NCBI RefSeq assembly: GCF_002850255.1 | Contig: NZ_CP022522.1 | Coordinates: forward strand, 1,120,097 to 1,184,096 | DNA: 64,000 nucleotides | Source of the DNA: Pseudoalteromonas sp. NC201 | GTDB taxonomy: Bacteria; Pseudomonadota; Gammaproteobacteria; Enterobacterales; Alteromonadaceae | Direction: 5' to 3' | Shown here: positions 22,807 to 31,808 of the stretch, piece after piece | Layout: every line of letters starts with the position of its first letter | Numbering within the stretch: position 1 is the first letter of the stretch | Notes under the pieces: model-generated | Told to the model about the DNA's origin: nothing | Database searches by the model: none | The model's input: the letters and a program-made list of their open reading frames with translations, nothing else | Program-made: the position numbers and the translations under genes

Positions 22807-24582
22807 TTACCTTCTAATCGGCACTTGCTGGTTGACTGGCTTTTGCGGTGCTTCATTGAGGTTTTGTGGTAATAAACGTTTGGCTTTACGCTGCTCTCGT
22901 AGCGTAAATTGTAGCGCTTTTAAAATCCGCGCATCCAATGGCGTTTCGCAAAACGGGCTTAACAGGTTGTTTTCTTCCGTCGGATCTTCACTCAAGTTAT
23001 AACACTCGTATTCACTGGGAATGAACTGAGTGGTTGTTATTCCGTCTGGGTTGCCGACGCCAACGACATTACTCACAGACGCTTGCTTGGTAGGCTCATC
23101 GTTACCACCAAGATAAACTTGGTTCGGGTCTTGCTCATAGAATCTAGCGTTATCAAAATAACGCACAAACTTCCATTTCGTGTCACCGCTGATATCCGGG
23201 AGTTGCGTTATTACGGCTTCAATATGGTTCGGTTGGATAATACTATTGTAAGCTTTACCGGTAAGCATATTCGTCATATCACTGCCAACTTCGATGTTGT
23301 CATCGGTCATAAAGTAAATGGCTTCTTCTTTGGGCGACGCTTCACCTAAAATGACGTTGGCTAGGTTTCTGCCAACGAGTGGCTGTGCCTCACTGTGATC
23401 TTTAGCAAGTTGAGTACGAGTTTGCTCAATATCTATATCCGCTAGACCAAGCAGGGTAGGCAGTAAGTCGATGTGCGATGTGGTGATATCAAGCTGCTTA
23501 GGTTGATTGAAAAGCACAGGATTAGAAATAATAAACGGCACGTTTAATACTTCTTGATACGCGGTGTACCATTTTTGATGTAGACCGCCGTGAGCACCCA
23601 GTAGCTCACCATGATCTGAGGTAAAAATGACAATAGTATTTTCATAAAAAGATGACTGCTTTAACGCGTTAAATACCTGTTCTATATGCTTGTTCACTTC
23701 TGCGATAAGATAGTAATAAAACTGTCTATAGGTTTCATCTGGTGGCTGTGGTAGATACATATGCGGGTACATAAGCTGATAGTCTTTTTGGCATCTAGGC
23801 TTGTCCATTAAGCTTTCAGTTTGGCTTGGGGCTGGCGCAACACTTGGAAGGTTACCGGCTTCTTTTTCGGCATAAAAGTTGGAAAACCAATCTTTTTGTC
23901 CCATTAATACAATGTCATGAGGGTTTACGAATGAAGAAACCAGTAAAAATGGTGTTTGGTCGCCGTTTTGTGCCTTTTCTTCAAGTTGTTTAAGGGTTTC
24001 ACAAACTTGATTGGCAAATCCCGGATCTCGAGACGTACCTGAATTGTTCTCTGCAGCGCCATGAGGTTCAGGACCTATCCATTGACTAAAGCCAAACTTA
24101 TCTAGACGCTCTGCGCGCTCATAGAGAGCTTGTTTTGCTGGGTAAGGCTCTCCAGTTTCAGAGTTACTATACAGCGCTTGCTGACTTCCCGGCACGGTAA
24201 TATCCTCATCGGAGAGGTGCCACTTACCACGATAATAGGTTTGATAACCCGCTTCGCGAAACCAAGAGCCCATGGTTGGCACAGTGTTGGGAGCCAGCCA
24301 GAACATGTTTTGATCAAATGACGACTTGCCAATTCCTGGTGTTTGGCTCACGCCGTGTAGGGATGGATATTGTCCCGTGTAAATGGATGTTCTACTTGGT
24401 GCGCATGCCGTCGCTGCTGCATTATGATTCATGAATTCCATGCCACAGCGGCGCATTTCTGCCATGCACGCACTGTGCTTGAGTCGATACTCTTTTGCTT
24501 GTGAATTTTCGTAAGGCGGAGGGAAACGCTCTTCATCGGTGGTAATGATTAGAAAATTCGGTTGTTTGCCATTAATCTTCAT
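22807..24582 (-). CDS. Sulfatase-family hydrolase (Cys-type)
   Basis: 591 aa. The sulfatase signature CAPSRTSIYTGQYP has the Cys60 that is converted to formylglycine, and the N-terminal metal site is near NFLIITTDEE. Later blocks are GYQTYYRGKWHLSD, LVSSFVNPHDIVLMG, NTIVIFTSDHGELLGAHGGLH (metal D and H, general acid K/H) and FIISNP. It hydrolyses a sulfate or related ester. There is no signal peptide, so it should act in the cytoplasm unless exported otherwise. No sulfatase-maturating radical-SAM or FGE gene is adjacent. Single gene. Substrate unknown. Confidence 0.9.
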   Translation of the reverse strand: MKINGKQPNFLIITTDEERFPPPYENSQAKEYRLKHSACMAEMRRCGMEFMNHNAAATACAPSRTSIYTGQYPSLHGVSQTPGIGKSSFDQNMFWLAPNTVPTMGSWFREAGYQTYYRGKWHLSDEDITVPGSQQALYSNSETGEPYPAKQALYERAERLDKFGFSQWIGPEPHGAAENNSGTSRDPGFANQVCETLKQLEEKAQNGDQTPFLLVSSFVNPHDIVLMGQKDWFSNFYAEKEAGNLPSVAPAPSQTESLMDKPRCQKDYQLMYPHMYLPQPPDETYRQFYYYLIAEVNKHIEQVFNALKQSSFYENTIVIFTSDHGELLGAHGGLHQKWYTAYQEVLNVPFIISNPVLFNQPKQLDITTSHIDLLPTLLGLADIDIEQTRTQLAKDHSEAQPLVGRNLANVILGEASPKEEAIYFMTDDNIEVGSDMTNMLTGKAYNSIIQPNHIEAVITQLPDISGDTKWKFVRYFDNARFYEQDPNQVYLGGNDEPTKQASVSNVVGVGNPDGITTTQFIPSEYECYNLSEDPTEENNLLSPFCETPLDARILKALQFTLREQRKAKRLLPQNLNEAPQKPVNQQVPIRR

Positions 24583-24732
24583 TACAATCTCCTTTTAACT
24601 TGCACAGGGCAAATGCCCACGGAGAGTGTAGTTGAAGATCCTTAGGTATTTGCGTTTTGTGTAATTTAATTGTTTTTTTATTTTAAATAATGTGTAAAAA
24701 CAACATTCTGTATTTTCTCAACGGCGAATAGA

Positions 24733-24755
24733 AAAAAGGCCTTATCGGCCTTTTT
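24733..24755. terminator. Bidirectional Rho-independent terminator
   Basis: AAAAAGGCC (24733-24741), loop TTATC, GGCCTTTTT (24747-24755). Perfect arms with A- and T-runs on both sides. It lies after the vWA gene stop on the minus strand. Confidence 0.88.
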
Positions 24756-24777
24756 ATATGCTTTGGTATTTGGTGAG

Positions 24778-25518
24778 TTACCAATCGCCTGGGTCGCCGC
24801 CATCTGAGTCGCTGATCTCTTCGTAAGTACCGCCGGTGTCAATACTCAGCTGTTTAAGAAACTGAAATGTAGGGGTACTAGATACCGACTGAGATGCAGA
24901 TGAAACATCTAATACATACATCTTATCTTTATTAGCCAGAATATTTTGCACTGTGCCTGTATAGATTGTGGCATTGAATTGCACTGGTGGTAGCTCAAAC
25001 AGGTATTTAGAGGTTACGCTTGTTTGCCAATTTGAGCCGCCACAGCTAGAGACTGGACTGTCATTTTCGCCGCCATCAGTAGAACCATACACTCTTAGCA
25101 GTGCGCCATTAGCGGCTTCCGTTGAGTAATTTGCTCTTAACTCATCAGCGCCATCACACATAGCTTGTGCAAGTGCAGTTAGCCCCGAGCACCCTTCTGG
25201 ATCTAGTTGATAGAGTGCCATCATTGCCGCATTGAAACCGACAAACCCGTTAGTTAGAGATTGAATTTGACCGCCACTAGCAAACGTTTTCACATTTAAC
25301 TGTTGGCCATTAATTATGGCATCTAAAAAGAACTTTGATACTTTTTGCACTGCCTGTTGCTTTGAGAATGAACATCGGCTTTGTCCATCTGGGCGCAACG
25401 TGTTCATTGAACTACTGCGGTCTAAAAAAAGCACGCCATAAGATTCAGGCGCAGCGAGCGAATTGAAACTCGACATTGTGGTTGCCAATACAATGGCAGA
25501 TACTAAGATTTTCATCAT
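24778..25518 (-). CDS. Secreted von Willebrand factor A-domain protein
   Basis: 246 aa from the ATG at 25518, chosen because GGAG lies 6 bases upstream; starts further upstream add a poor N-terminus. A signal peptide covers residues 1-23 (ending SLAAP). The MIDAS motif DRSSSM (DxSxS) follows in GVLFLDRSSSM, and the rest keeps the vWA order: KQQAVQKVSKFFLDAIINGQ, a Thr around GCSGLTALAQAM, then LLRVYGSTDGGEND. It binds a metal and a protein partner outside the cytoplasm. Cys residues could form disulfides. The end is acidic (SDSDGGDPGDW). It has no neighbour that explains it. Confidence 0.85.
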   Translation of the reverse strand: MMKILVSAIVLATTMSSFNSLAAPESYGVLFLDRSSSMNTLRPDGQSRCSFSKQQAVQKVSKFFLDAIINGQQLNVKTFASGGQIQSLTNGFVGFNAAMMALYQLDPEGCSGLTALAQAMCDGADELRANYSTEAANGALLRVYGSTDGGENDSPVSSCGGSNWQTSVTSKYLFELPPVQFNATIYTGTVQNILANKDKMYVLDVSSASQSVSSTPTFQFLKQLSIDTGGTYEEISDSDGGDPGDW

Positions 25519-25925
25519 CGTGAACTCCATGTCAAAAGATACCATTTGCATTATCTAATTGGGAACCTCACGGCAGCGACAAGATATTGTTCAAATGGTG
25601 TAAGAAGTATCTGGCTGTACTGCTGATGCAGATACATGATTTGCGCAAGTAAAAAAAATGAGCTTGATTGGTTGCAAATTTGTTGCGCAGCGTAAGGGTA
25701 GGGTAGATTCTAATTTTATCCATTACACCACATTACAGCGATAATTTATTTTTAAAACATAATGTTACATTGAATTGTGAAGTAAGTTTCAGTGTTTTCA
25801 GTATGTTATGTTTAGCTGCTTGATATTATAGCGGTTGCGATTTAGTTTCTAAAAAAAATATACAGTAGGATGAAGTAAACTGTATTCAAAAGTACGAAAT
25901 AATAAAAACAATGACAGGAAGTTTT
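25519..25925. other. 407-base AT-rich intergenic region
   Basis: Divergent promoter region between the vWA gene and an esterase gene. A TATTATAGC -10-like element lies at about 25825-25833. No small gene with a ribosome site was found. Confidence 0.5.
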
Positions 25926-26792
25926 ATGAAGCGATATCTATTTTCTCTTTTAGGTTTAATTGCAATCGTCGCTGCTGGTTGGAAGTTTATCCAGTATCAG
26001 TCTTATTACACTTCAGATTATGTTGATGTAGTGTTGTCTTCACAAGTGCTTAATGAAGATCGAAAGGTCTTTATTCGCCTCCCAAAAGGATATGACAAAG
26101 CACATAGTTATCCACTCATTATTCGCACCGACGGCAACTTTAATCTCGCGCGGTGGGATGAGGTACTAAGCAGCCTTGCCGAACAAGGTAGGGTAGAAGA
26201 TGCCATTTTAGTGTCTATTCCCAATCAATTTTGGACTGAGACCCGCAACCGCGACTTAGTACCGCCTTATGCTCGACAAGATGTTGCGATTGAGGCTCGT
26301 CCAGAGAGTGACAATGAGCCTGCCATTTTTGGTCGTGCAGATCGTTTTTTGCAATTTGTTGAAAGCGAGCTGTTACCCTATTTAGAAGCTAACTACTCAA
26401 TTAACGACAACCGTGTGTTAAGTGGGTTCTCTGCTGGTGGAAGTTTTGTACTTTACACCATGGTGACTAAACCTGCGCTTTTTGATGGCTACTTTGCTTT
26501 TAGTCCTGCTGCGTGGTATGACGACTCGGTTGTCGTAAAAGAATTCGCAAAAAGCCTAGCCAATATTCAAGGCAAACCTAAGTATATTTACCTCTCCATA
26601 GGCGGTGCTGAGAATGACATCATTACGGGGTCATTTCGCGGTTTATTAGAGGCACTTGAACAGCATGCGCCTGCCAATGTGCGTTGGGGACACAGCATTA
26701 GCGAGGGCGCGGGGCATTCACAAAATCCAGTGGTTTCCGTGCCACTTGCCTTGAGTGAGTATCATCACTTTAGAAAAAATCAGTTAATGTAA
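25926..26792 (+). CDS. Membrane-anchored esterase of the IroE/Fes-type alpha/beta-hydrolase family
   Basis: 288 aa from ATG 25926 (AGGAAG 5 bases before); ATG 25911 is a weaker alternative. A short N-terminal hydrophobic helix (YLFSLLGLIAIVAAGW) anchors it facing the periplasm. The catalytic domain has VFIRLPKGYDK, the nucleophile elbow LSGFSAGGSFVL (GxSxGG with Ser about 165), an acidic residue near YLSIGGAEND and the late His in SEGAGHSQNP. The relatives hydrolyse siderophore esters and other carboxyl esters. It is convergent, with a 9-bp overlap, with a second enzyme of the same superfamily, which suggests an inverted duplication or paired function. Confidence 0.85.
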   Translation: MKRYLFSLLGLIAIVAAGWKFIQYQSYYTSDYVDVVLSSQVLNEDRKVFIRLPKGYDKAHSYPLIIRTDGNFNLARWDEVLSSLAEQGRVEDAILVSIPNQFWTETRNRDLVPPYARQDVAIEARPESDNEPAIFGRADRFLQFVESELLPYLEANYSINDNRVLSGFSAGGSFVLYTMVTKPALFDGYFAFSPAAWYDDSVVVKEFAKSLANIQGKPKYIYLSIGGAENDIITGSFRGLLEALEQHAPANVRWGHSISEGAGHSQNPVVSVPLALSEYHHFRKNQLM

Positions 26793-27959
26793 GTGTTGCA
26801 ATGCTTTGATTTCAGAGAGCAAATGTTTTTGTTCACTTTCACTTAGCCCTTCAAGCTTAAGCATGGCTTGGTAGGTCTTTAATAGTGATGGCTTATCTCC
26901 TTTTTGGTGATAAGCCATGGCCAATTGCTGCAGTGCATTGAGGGACGCTGAGTTGTGCTGGCTCACAAAGCTGAACAGGTTGATGGCCGCAGTGAAGTTA
27001 CGTTCGAATAGGGCGCCATACCCGAGTGAAGTCAGTGCGTCGTAGGGGTAAGTCTTGAGTCCGTATAGCGATTTAGCGATGGCAACATGATTTTCCAGCT
27101 GAGTGACACCCGCGGCCGCTACCTTCAAGGATGGCTGATAATGGTTAAAGAGGTGCTGCAGACCATGATAATAGCTTGGGTAGACGACGCTCATATGGGA
27201 TTCGCCGCTAAAGTGCTGCGCTTTGAAGTCAATTCCATTTGGCTTTCGCCAAGCATCATTAAGACGTTGAAATGGCTGCGTTATGATTGCGCTTTCGTCA
27301 GCCATGCTGATGTAGATACACTTGTTGATTAACGCTTTTGCCAGTAAGTCATTTAATAATCGCTCTTTATCCCACCAAAGGCTTGGACTTGCCAACATCA
27401 CACCATTAAATAAATCGGGTTTTTCAAGTAGCGCATAGGTTGCAAACAGCCCACCGAATGAGTGTCCTGCTAACGCGCGATAGCCTGATGTGCGATAATG
27501 CTTGTCTACGTAAGGGATGAGTTCTTTGTCGATAAATTGCAGTAGCATTTCTGCACCGCCCGGATTTTGCTGCCGTGTTGGACCTGCAAAATGTCCCAGT
27601 ACCGCAAGGCTACCTTTGCGATAAGACGGGGTCAGATCTCGAGTGCGGTGTTCGTTGGTTTCGATGGCAACAATGATAAGTTCCGGTATTTTATGTTGTT
27701 GTGCCAAGAAGCGAGCCGCTGAAGCGGTATGTTCAAGATTGCTCTGGCCATCAGTTAGATATAACACTGGATAGCCTGTATTGCCTTGCTCATAGCTTGG
27801 TGGCAGGACGATATGAACCGTTCTTTTTTGCGAAAAATAAGCGGATGAAAGCTGCAGTGTCGAGTTCGAATCTACTGATTTATTAGCAATAGCGCTACCA
27901 ATTGACAGCAACGTAAAAATAGCCACGATAACAATGTGAGTAACTAACCTAGCTTGCAT
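26784..27959 (-). CDS. Secreted IroE/Fes-type esterase with C-terminal helical (TPR-like) domain
   Basis: 391 aa with a signal peptide (ending GSAIANK). The esterase domain (about 30-275) has VHIVLPPSYEQGNTGYPVLY, LTDGQSNLEHTASAARFLAQ, the elbow LAGHSFGGLFATY (GHSFGG), and the His in GESHMSVVYPS. Residues about 290-391 are TPR-like helices (SLGYGALFERNFTAAINLFS, LAMAYHQKGDKPSLLKTYQA). Likely a periplasmic or secreted esterase. It is convergent with, and related to, the gene at 25926. Confidence 0.86.
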   Translation of the reverse strand: MQARLVTHIVIVAIFTLLSIGSAIANKSVDSNSTLQLSSAYFSQKRTVHIVLPPSYEQGNTGYPVLYLTDGQSNLEHTASAARFLAQQHKIPELIIVAIETNEHRTRDLTPSYRKGSLAVLGHFAGPTRQQNPGGAEMLLQFIDKELIPYVDKHYRTSGYRALAGHSFGGLFATYALLEKPDLFNGVMLASPSLWWDKERLLNDLLAKALINKCIYISMADESAIITQPFQRLNDAWRKPNGIDFKAQHFSGESHMSVVYPSYYHGLQHLFNHYQPSLKVAAAGVTQLENHVAIAKSLYGLKTYPYDALTSLGYGALFERNFTAAINLFSFVSQHNSASLNALQQLAMAYHQKGDKPSLLKTYQAMLKLEGLSESEQKHLLSEIKALQHLH

Positions 27960-28080
27960 AACCGCTCGTTCCTTGCTTAAAAATCATCACTAATTTAACA
28001 CGAGTCAAAACGACAAGGAACGAGTTATATAGCAGCGCCTAGGAATTATTTGTGTTGTCTTGAGCTTTGCAAGGTCACTA

Positions 28081-28650
28081 TTACTCCATTCTCATTGGTG
28101 TTTGTGTCTTCTTAAGTAATTTAGAAAAGATAGGTTTTAAGCAAAAAAGAGAAAACACTGAAACTATTGCCATCACTAAAATGCCGATCAGTGGAATAGC
28201 ATAACCAAAGGTAAAACTAGCACCGACCACGTGTCCCAATATGCATTCTGCGCGGTAGATTGGATAAAATAATCCAGCTATCAAAAGTCCTAAGGCTGTA
28301 TACATGGTGAGGCTTTGATAACCGAACTCCCAAAGGGCTGATTGCAACAAGCTAAAGAGTAACATCACAAAGAATGCGACCAAAAACTCAGTAGGAATAA
28401 CCACGGGTGCTGTTTTTTTAATGCGCTCTGTGCCAATTGCTTTATGTAGCCGCAGTGCAGTAAGCCAAGCTAATACGGGAATTATGATAATGCCCCATGC
28501 GTTAGATACTGCTGGAAAATCAGCTCTGTGAAGTAAGTGGTGACTCACTATTCCGCCATTTAAATGTTGCCACATCAGCGTTAGTATCACGAGCAAGATT
28601 GCCGATGTAATTAGGCCTTTGTTGATTTTGTTCGCTTTGACTGAAAGCAT
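28081..28650 (-). CDS. Membrane protein of unknown function, second gene of the DUF2306 pair
   Basis: 189 aa with five to six hydrophobic helices (for example ITSAILLVILTLMW, AWGIIIIPVLAWLTALRL, FLVAFFVMLLFSLLQSALW, GYAIPLIGILVMAIVSVF). AGGAG lies 8 bases before the ATG. It follows the DUF2306 gene by 30 bases in one transcript, so the two probably act together. I do not recognise the family. The His-rich loop (SHHLLHRADFP) could be a metal site. Confidence 0.75.
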   Translation of the reverse strand: MLSVKANKINKGLITSAILLVILTLMWQHLNGGIVSHHLLHRADFPAVSNAWGIIIIPVLAWLTALRLHKAIGTERIKKTAPVVIPTEFLVAFFVMLLFSLLQSALWEFGYQSLTMYTALGLLIAGLFYPIYRAECILGHVVGASFTFGYAIPLIGILVMAIVSVFSLFCLKPIFSKLLKKTQTPMRME

Positions 28651-28680
28651 GTTTCTACTCCTAACTGATTAAACTGTAAT

Positions 28681-29514
28681 TTAACTAAAAAAGACGGCTG
28701 AAATGCGTGGCCACCACATCATGACAGCGGCCGCGCAGACACCAATCGCGGTGATCACAAAACCTAGGCTCATCATCACCGCGATTATCCAAACCGGTGC
28801 GCTGACGTTGGTTTGGCGTTTTGCCCAAAAGTAGAGCTCTGCGAGTACCATTGGTAGCAGATAGCAGGCAAACGAAATAAATATATCGACAGGGCCATCT
28901 AAGGTTGCGGTATTGCCATTGAAGCCTTGATTGACCATGTACCAACCAAACAAATAAAGACGAAACGTCCACACCCCATTAACCAAGAAAAAACTATGTG
29001 CGGCATAACGTTGATGTGCGGCGATATTTTTTTGTATGGCAGCGCGCCAAGCAAAAAATATCGCAATGGGAATTAATATACCGTTGAATGTTATCCCAAT
29101 GGCACCAACATCGCTTAGCCTAAGACTGGTTACCCAAGTGAGATATAACCCTGTGAGTGCGCCCGAAATACCGAGAATAAAAAATACGCGTCCGTTGTAG
29201 CGATGAAAGCGTGGAAAGCGTTTTCGCACCGCAGGAATAAGCTGTAATAAACCGTTGGTGGCTAAAATCACAGCGGGTAAAACATGGCTAAAAAACACCT
29301 TGGCATCTTTTGTGTGTCCACTCGCCGGTGAAACCGCTGCACTTTGCTCTGTGAGTCCCACGATAAGCGGGATGGCATATAGGCCTAAGATATAAACAGC
29401 AAACATCCATTGCCCGAGCAGTGCGACACACACCCAGCTCTTTGCGGCACCATTCAATACACTAAAGGGACTAAAGAAAACCCCTGTTGTTTTGGTCAGA
29501 TTGAGGGAAGACAA
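28681..29514 (-). CDS. DUF2306-domain membrane protein
   Basis: 277 aa from a TTG start at 29514 with AAGGAT 8 bases upstream. Seven to eight membrane helices. The family region is KRFPRFHRYNGRVFFILGIS, then a long helical part with AAHQRYAAHSFFLVNGVWTF, giving the conserved HR..G, H and R/H residues of DUF2306. The function is unknown; the conserved His suggest heme or metal binding, but this is inference. It heads a two-gene unit with the 28081 gene and is divergent from a membrane-embedded AraC regulator that likely controls it. Confidence 0.85.
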   Translation of the reverse strand: MSSLNLTKTTGVFFSPFSVLNGAAKSWVCVALLGQWMFAVYILGLYAIPLIVGLTEQSAAVSPASGHTKDAKVFFSHVLPAVILATNGLLQLIPAVRKRFPRFHRYNGRVFFILGISGALTGLYLTWVTSLRLSDVGAIGITFNGILIPIAIFFAWRAAIQKNIAAHQRYAAHSFFLVNGVWTFRLYLFGWYMVNQGFNGNTATLDGPVDIFISFACYLLPMVLAELYFWAKRQTNVSAPVWIIAVMMSLGFVITAIGVCAAAVMMWWPRISAVFFS

Positions 29515-29717
29515 AATACTTATCCTTATAAATCAATAAACTTGGTATATAAAATGACAAGGTTTTGCTATCTCGTCGCTTTGATTTTGAAAATCAAAGC
29601 AAAGAAAGTAGGCTGAATTTTAAAAATGCTGGTGTTAAGTTTACTTACAAAGTTAATTTGAATGCTTTTGGTGTGGCTGTTAGAGTTTCTGCGTCTATCA
29701 ATATTCCTTCAATCGCC

Positions 29718-30797
29718 ATGACTATTGAAAACTATTACCTACTTTTGCTTAGCCTATGTTGCACTTTGGTTGTTGCTCAGCTTTTTGTAAAAGAGAAAAA
29801 AGCAGCACATTTACTCTTTGCTTTGGTGTGCGGCTCAATAGCTTTGGCCACCACCAAAAAGCTGACGCAGGACTCCTTAAATGGATATCAGTATTTAATT
29901 GGCATGGGTGCTTGTGTGACCTGTAATGGGTTTTGGTTGCTTGCTAGGGCACTATTTAGAGAAAAACATGCCATTTTAAAAAGGCATGTTGTGTTTGCAA
30001 TCGCCATTGCTGCCTTGGTCATATGGCGACAAGGCTATTTGTTTATCGATAGTCAATTACACATGAACGCTCGCGGATTTGTTGAGTGGCTTAACATTGC
30101 GGCGTATGAGCTTACCTTGTTGTTGTCATCTAGTGTACTTATGCTGGCATTTTGGGAAGGGTGCAGAGGGTTCTCGCAGTCTCAAGGGCAAGAAAAAGCA
30201 CAAAGGGTGCTATTTTTATCCGCTTATTTTATTTGCGTCGCAGGCACTAAACTAATCGAAAATCGCTTTGCCGATAATCGTGAGGTTCAAGAATGGGCAG
30301 TGACAAGCGCAGCTATCCTCATTATATTGACGGCGCAAGTGTTACTGTATTGGCGATTTTCATCTCAACGTACAAGTACATCCATTAGGTGCGTCGAATC
30401 AAATGAACCAACACAAACCGAGGATAATATTGCGCTCCAGCAACAGGTGGAACACTTTCTTATCGAGCAAAAAGGCTTCCTCAAAGAAGGGTTAAAAGTT
30501 GCTGACTTAGCTCAGCAATTTAATGAACCTGAATACAAGATAAGTCGAGTGATACGACAAAACCTGCAAGCGCGAAATTTCAGCCAATTGGTCAATGAGT
30601 TGAGGGTTGAACATGCCAAAGTGCTGTTACAAGACCCCGCTAAACAGCATTGGCCAGTACTTGTCGTTGGACTGGAAAGTGGTTTTGCGTCGGTTGGACC
30701 ATTTACTAGAGCATTTAAAATCGCCACTGGAACCACGCCAAATCAATTTAGAAAGCAAAATGGTCAAACGCAAGTGCTACGTGAAGCACAAGAGTAA
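29718..30797 (+). CDS. Membrane-embedded AraC-family regulator
   Basis: 359 aa, taken from ATG 29718; the frame is open to 29565 and no good ribosome site is seen, so the start is uncertain. Seven hydrophobic helices (about 4-22 to 205-225) precede a cytoplasmic linker and an AraC/XylS DNA-binding domain at about 255-345. The two helix-turn-helix parts are KVADLAQQFNEPEYKISRVI and VVGLESGFASVGPFTRAFKI with TPNQFR. The layout implies sensing in the membrane and direct DNA binding. It is divergent from the DUF2306 operon, its probable target. The gene at 36076 has the same layout. Confidence 0.85.
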   Translation: MTIENYYLLLLSLCCTLVVAQLFVKEKKAAHLLFALVCGSIALATTKKLTQDSLNGYQYLIGMGACVTCNGFWLLARALFREKHAILKRHVVFAIAIAALVIWRQGYLFIDSQLHMNARGFVEWLNIAAYELTLLLSSSVLMLAFWEGCRGFSQSQGQEKAQRVLFLSAYFICVAGTKLIENRFADNREVQEWAVTSAAILIILTAQVLLYWRFSSQRTSTSIRCVESNEPTQTEDNIALQQQVEHFLIEQKGFLKEGLKVADLAQQFNEPEYKISRVIRQNLQARNFSQLVNELRVEHAKVLLQDPAKQHWPVLVVGLESGFASVGPFTRAFKIATGTTPNQFRKQNGQTQVLREAQE

Positions 30798-30811
30798 GTG
30801 GCAATTAGGGC

Positions 30812-31771
30812 CTAATCTAGCTTAGTCAGTTTGTATTGTAGCTGCTGAATAGGCAGCTCTATCGTCTGTGGGTCAAGCTCTGGCGTAATATCACTGACAG
30901 GAAAGACGTTATCTATTTCCACCGAATTCGCGATAGCGTTAGTATCGCCATTGGATAAAAAAGTAAGTTGGGTGTAATCACTGGGCTGTAAGTCATACCG
31001 AGCCAGCGTTGCCTTTAAGTCTATACTGTATTCGTATGCGGCTAATAGGCTACCTGCGTTATCGTTGTATCTGCAGATCCGCCATTGATAGCTACTTTTG
31101 ATAAACTCCAGCGCCCAAATCCCACCTTTATCTTGGATCATTTGTTGTGGTTGTTGGCAGGGCTGTGGTAGGGGCAGTAAACGGCTATGAGACCAAAGCC
31201 CCTCGTGGTTTTGGCACAATAAGTCGCCCTTACCAAGGTCGATAATATGCGAGCTTAGACCATATTGGCAAAACTGGGAGGCGGGAATGAAAAAGGGAGC
31301 GCTGTGCTTGTTAAGCGCGCCAAACGCAATATAGCCCATTAATACCTCAGTGTTGGTCATCCAGCCAAGGTAAACATATTCATCATCTTGCCAGTTTATT
31401 GATGCGATTTTCCCCTGTTTAACGGTGTTAGTCAGCGTGAAGTGGTCGCTTTTACCATTAAATGTACAAGTCAAACTGCCTTGTGTAGCGTCGATGTTGC
31501 ATGATTGCTGAACTTGCTCCTGTGATAACCGCTTTATTTTAGAATTTGGCGTTTGATGGGTTAGCGCTGAGGTGAACTTAGCCGCAGCAGACAACAGGCC
31601 GGTTTGATCTTGTTTAAAACGACATTTAGGCTGTATCTTTGAGGAATTGAGCACGACACTACCATCAAGTACAGCAAGCTCACAGCTATTGGCTATGGTA
31701 CAAGCCGCGAGCAACATAACGCCACCAAAGGCAATCCAAGTGTTTTGCAAATCACAATACCCATCAGTCAT
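30812..31771 (-). CDS. Secreted Cys-containing protein, paralogue of the 1134-2042 gene
   Basis: 319 aa. The N-terminus (MTDGYCDLQNTWIAFGGVML, then LAACTIANS) acts as a signal or lipoprotein-type segment, and the mature part starts CELAV as in the paralogue. Shared blocks: YLGWMTNTEVLMGYIAFG (YFIGWTSHDPERPAGFMV in the paralogue), LLCQNHEGLW, LPQPCQQP, DKGGIWAL, QWRICRYN and AAYEYSIDL. Eight or more Cys fit an oxidising compartment. The family was not recognised. No ribosome site stands out at the start, so the first 10-20 residues are uncertain. It is convergent with the AraC gene, 14 bases apart. Confidence 0.72.
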   Translation of the reverse strand: MTDGYCDLQNTWIAFGGVMLLAACTIANSCELAVLDGSVVLNSSKIQPKCRFKQDQTGLLSAAAKFTSALTHQTPNSKIKRLSQEQVQQSCNIDATQGSLTCTFNGKSDHFTLTNTVKQGKIASINWQDDEYVYLGWMTNTEVLMGYIAFGALNKHSAPFFIPASQFCQYGLSSHIIDLGKGDLLCQNHEGLWSHSRLLPLPQPCQQPQQMIQDKGGIWALEFIKSSYQWRICRYNDNAGSLLAAYEYSIDLKATLARYDLQPSDYTQLTFLSNGDTNAIANSVEIDNVFPVSDITPELDPQTIELPIQQLQYKLTKLD

Positions 31772-31808
31772 CAGCTACATTCTATAAACATAGCTGATAA
31801 CACCTTGA

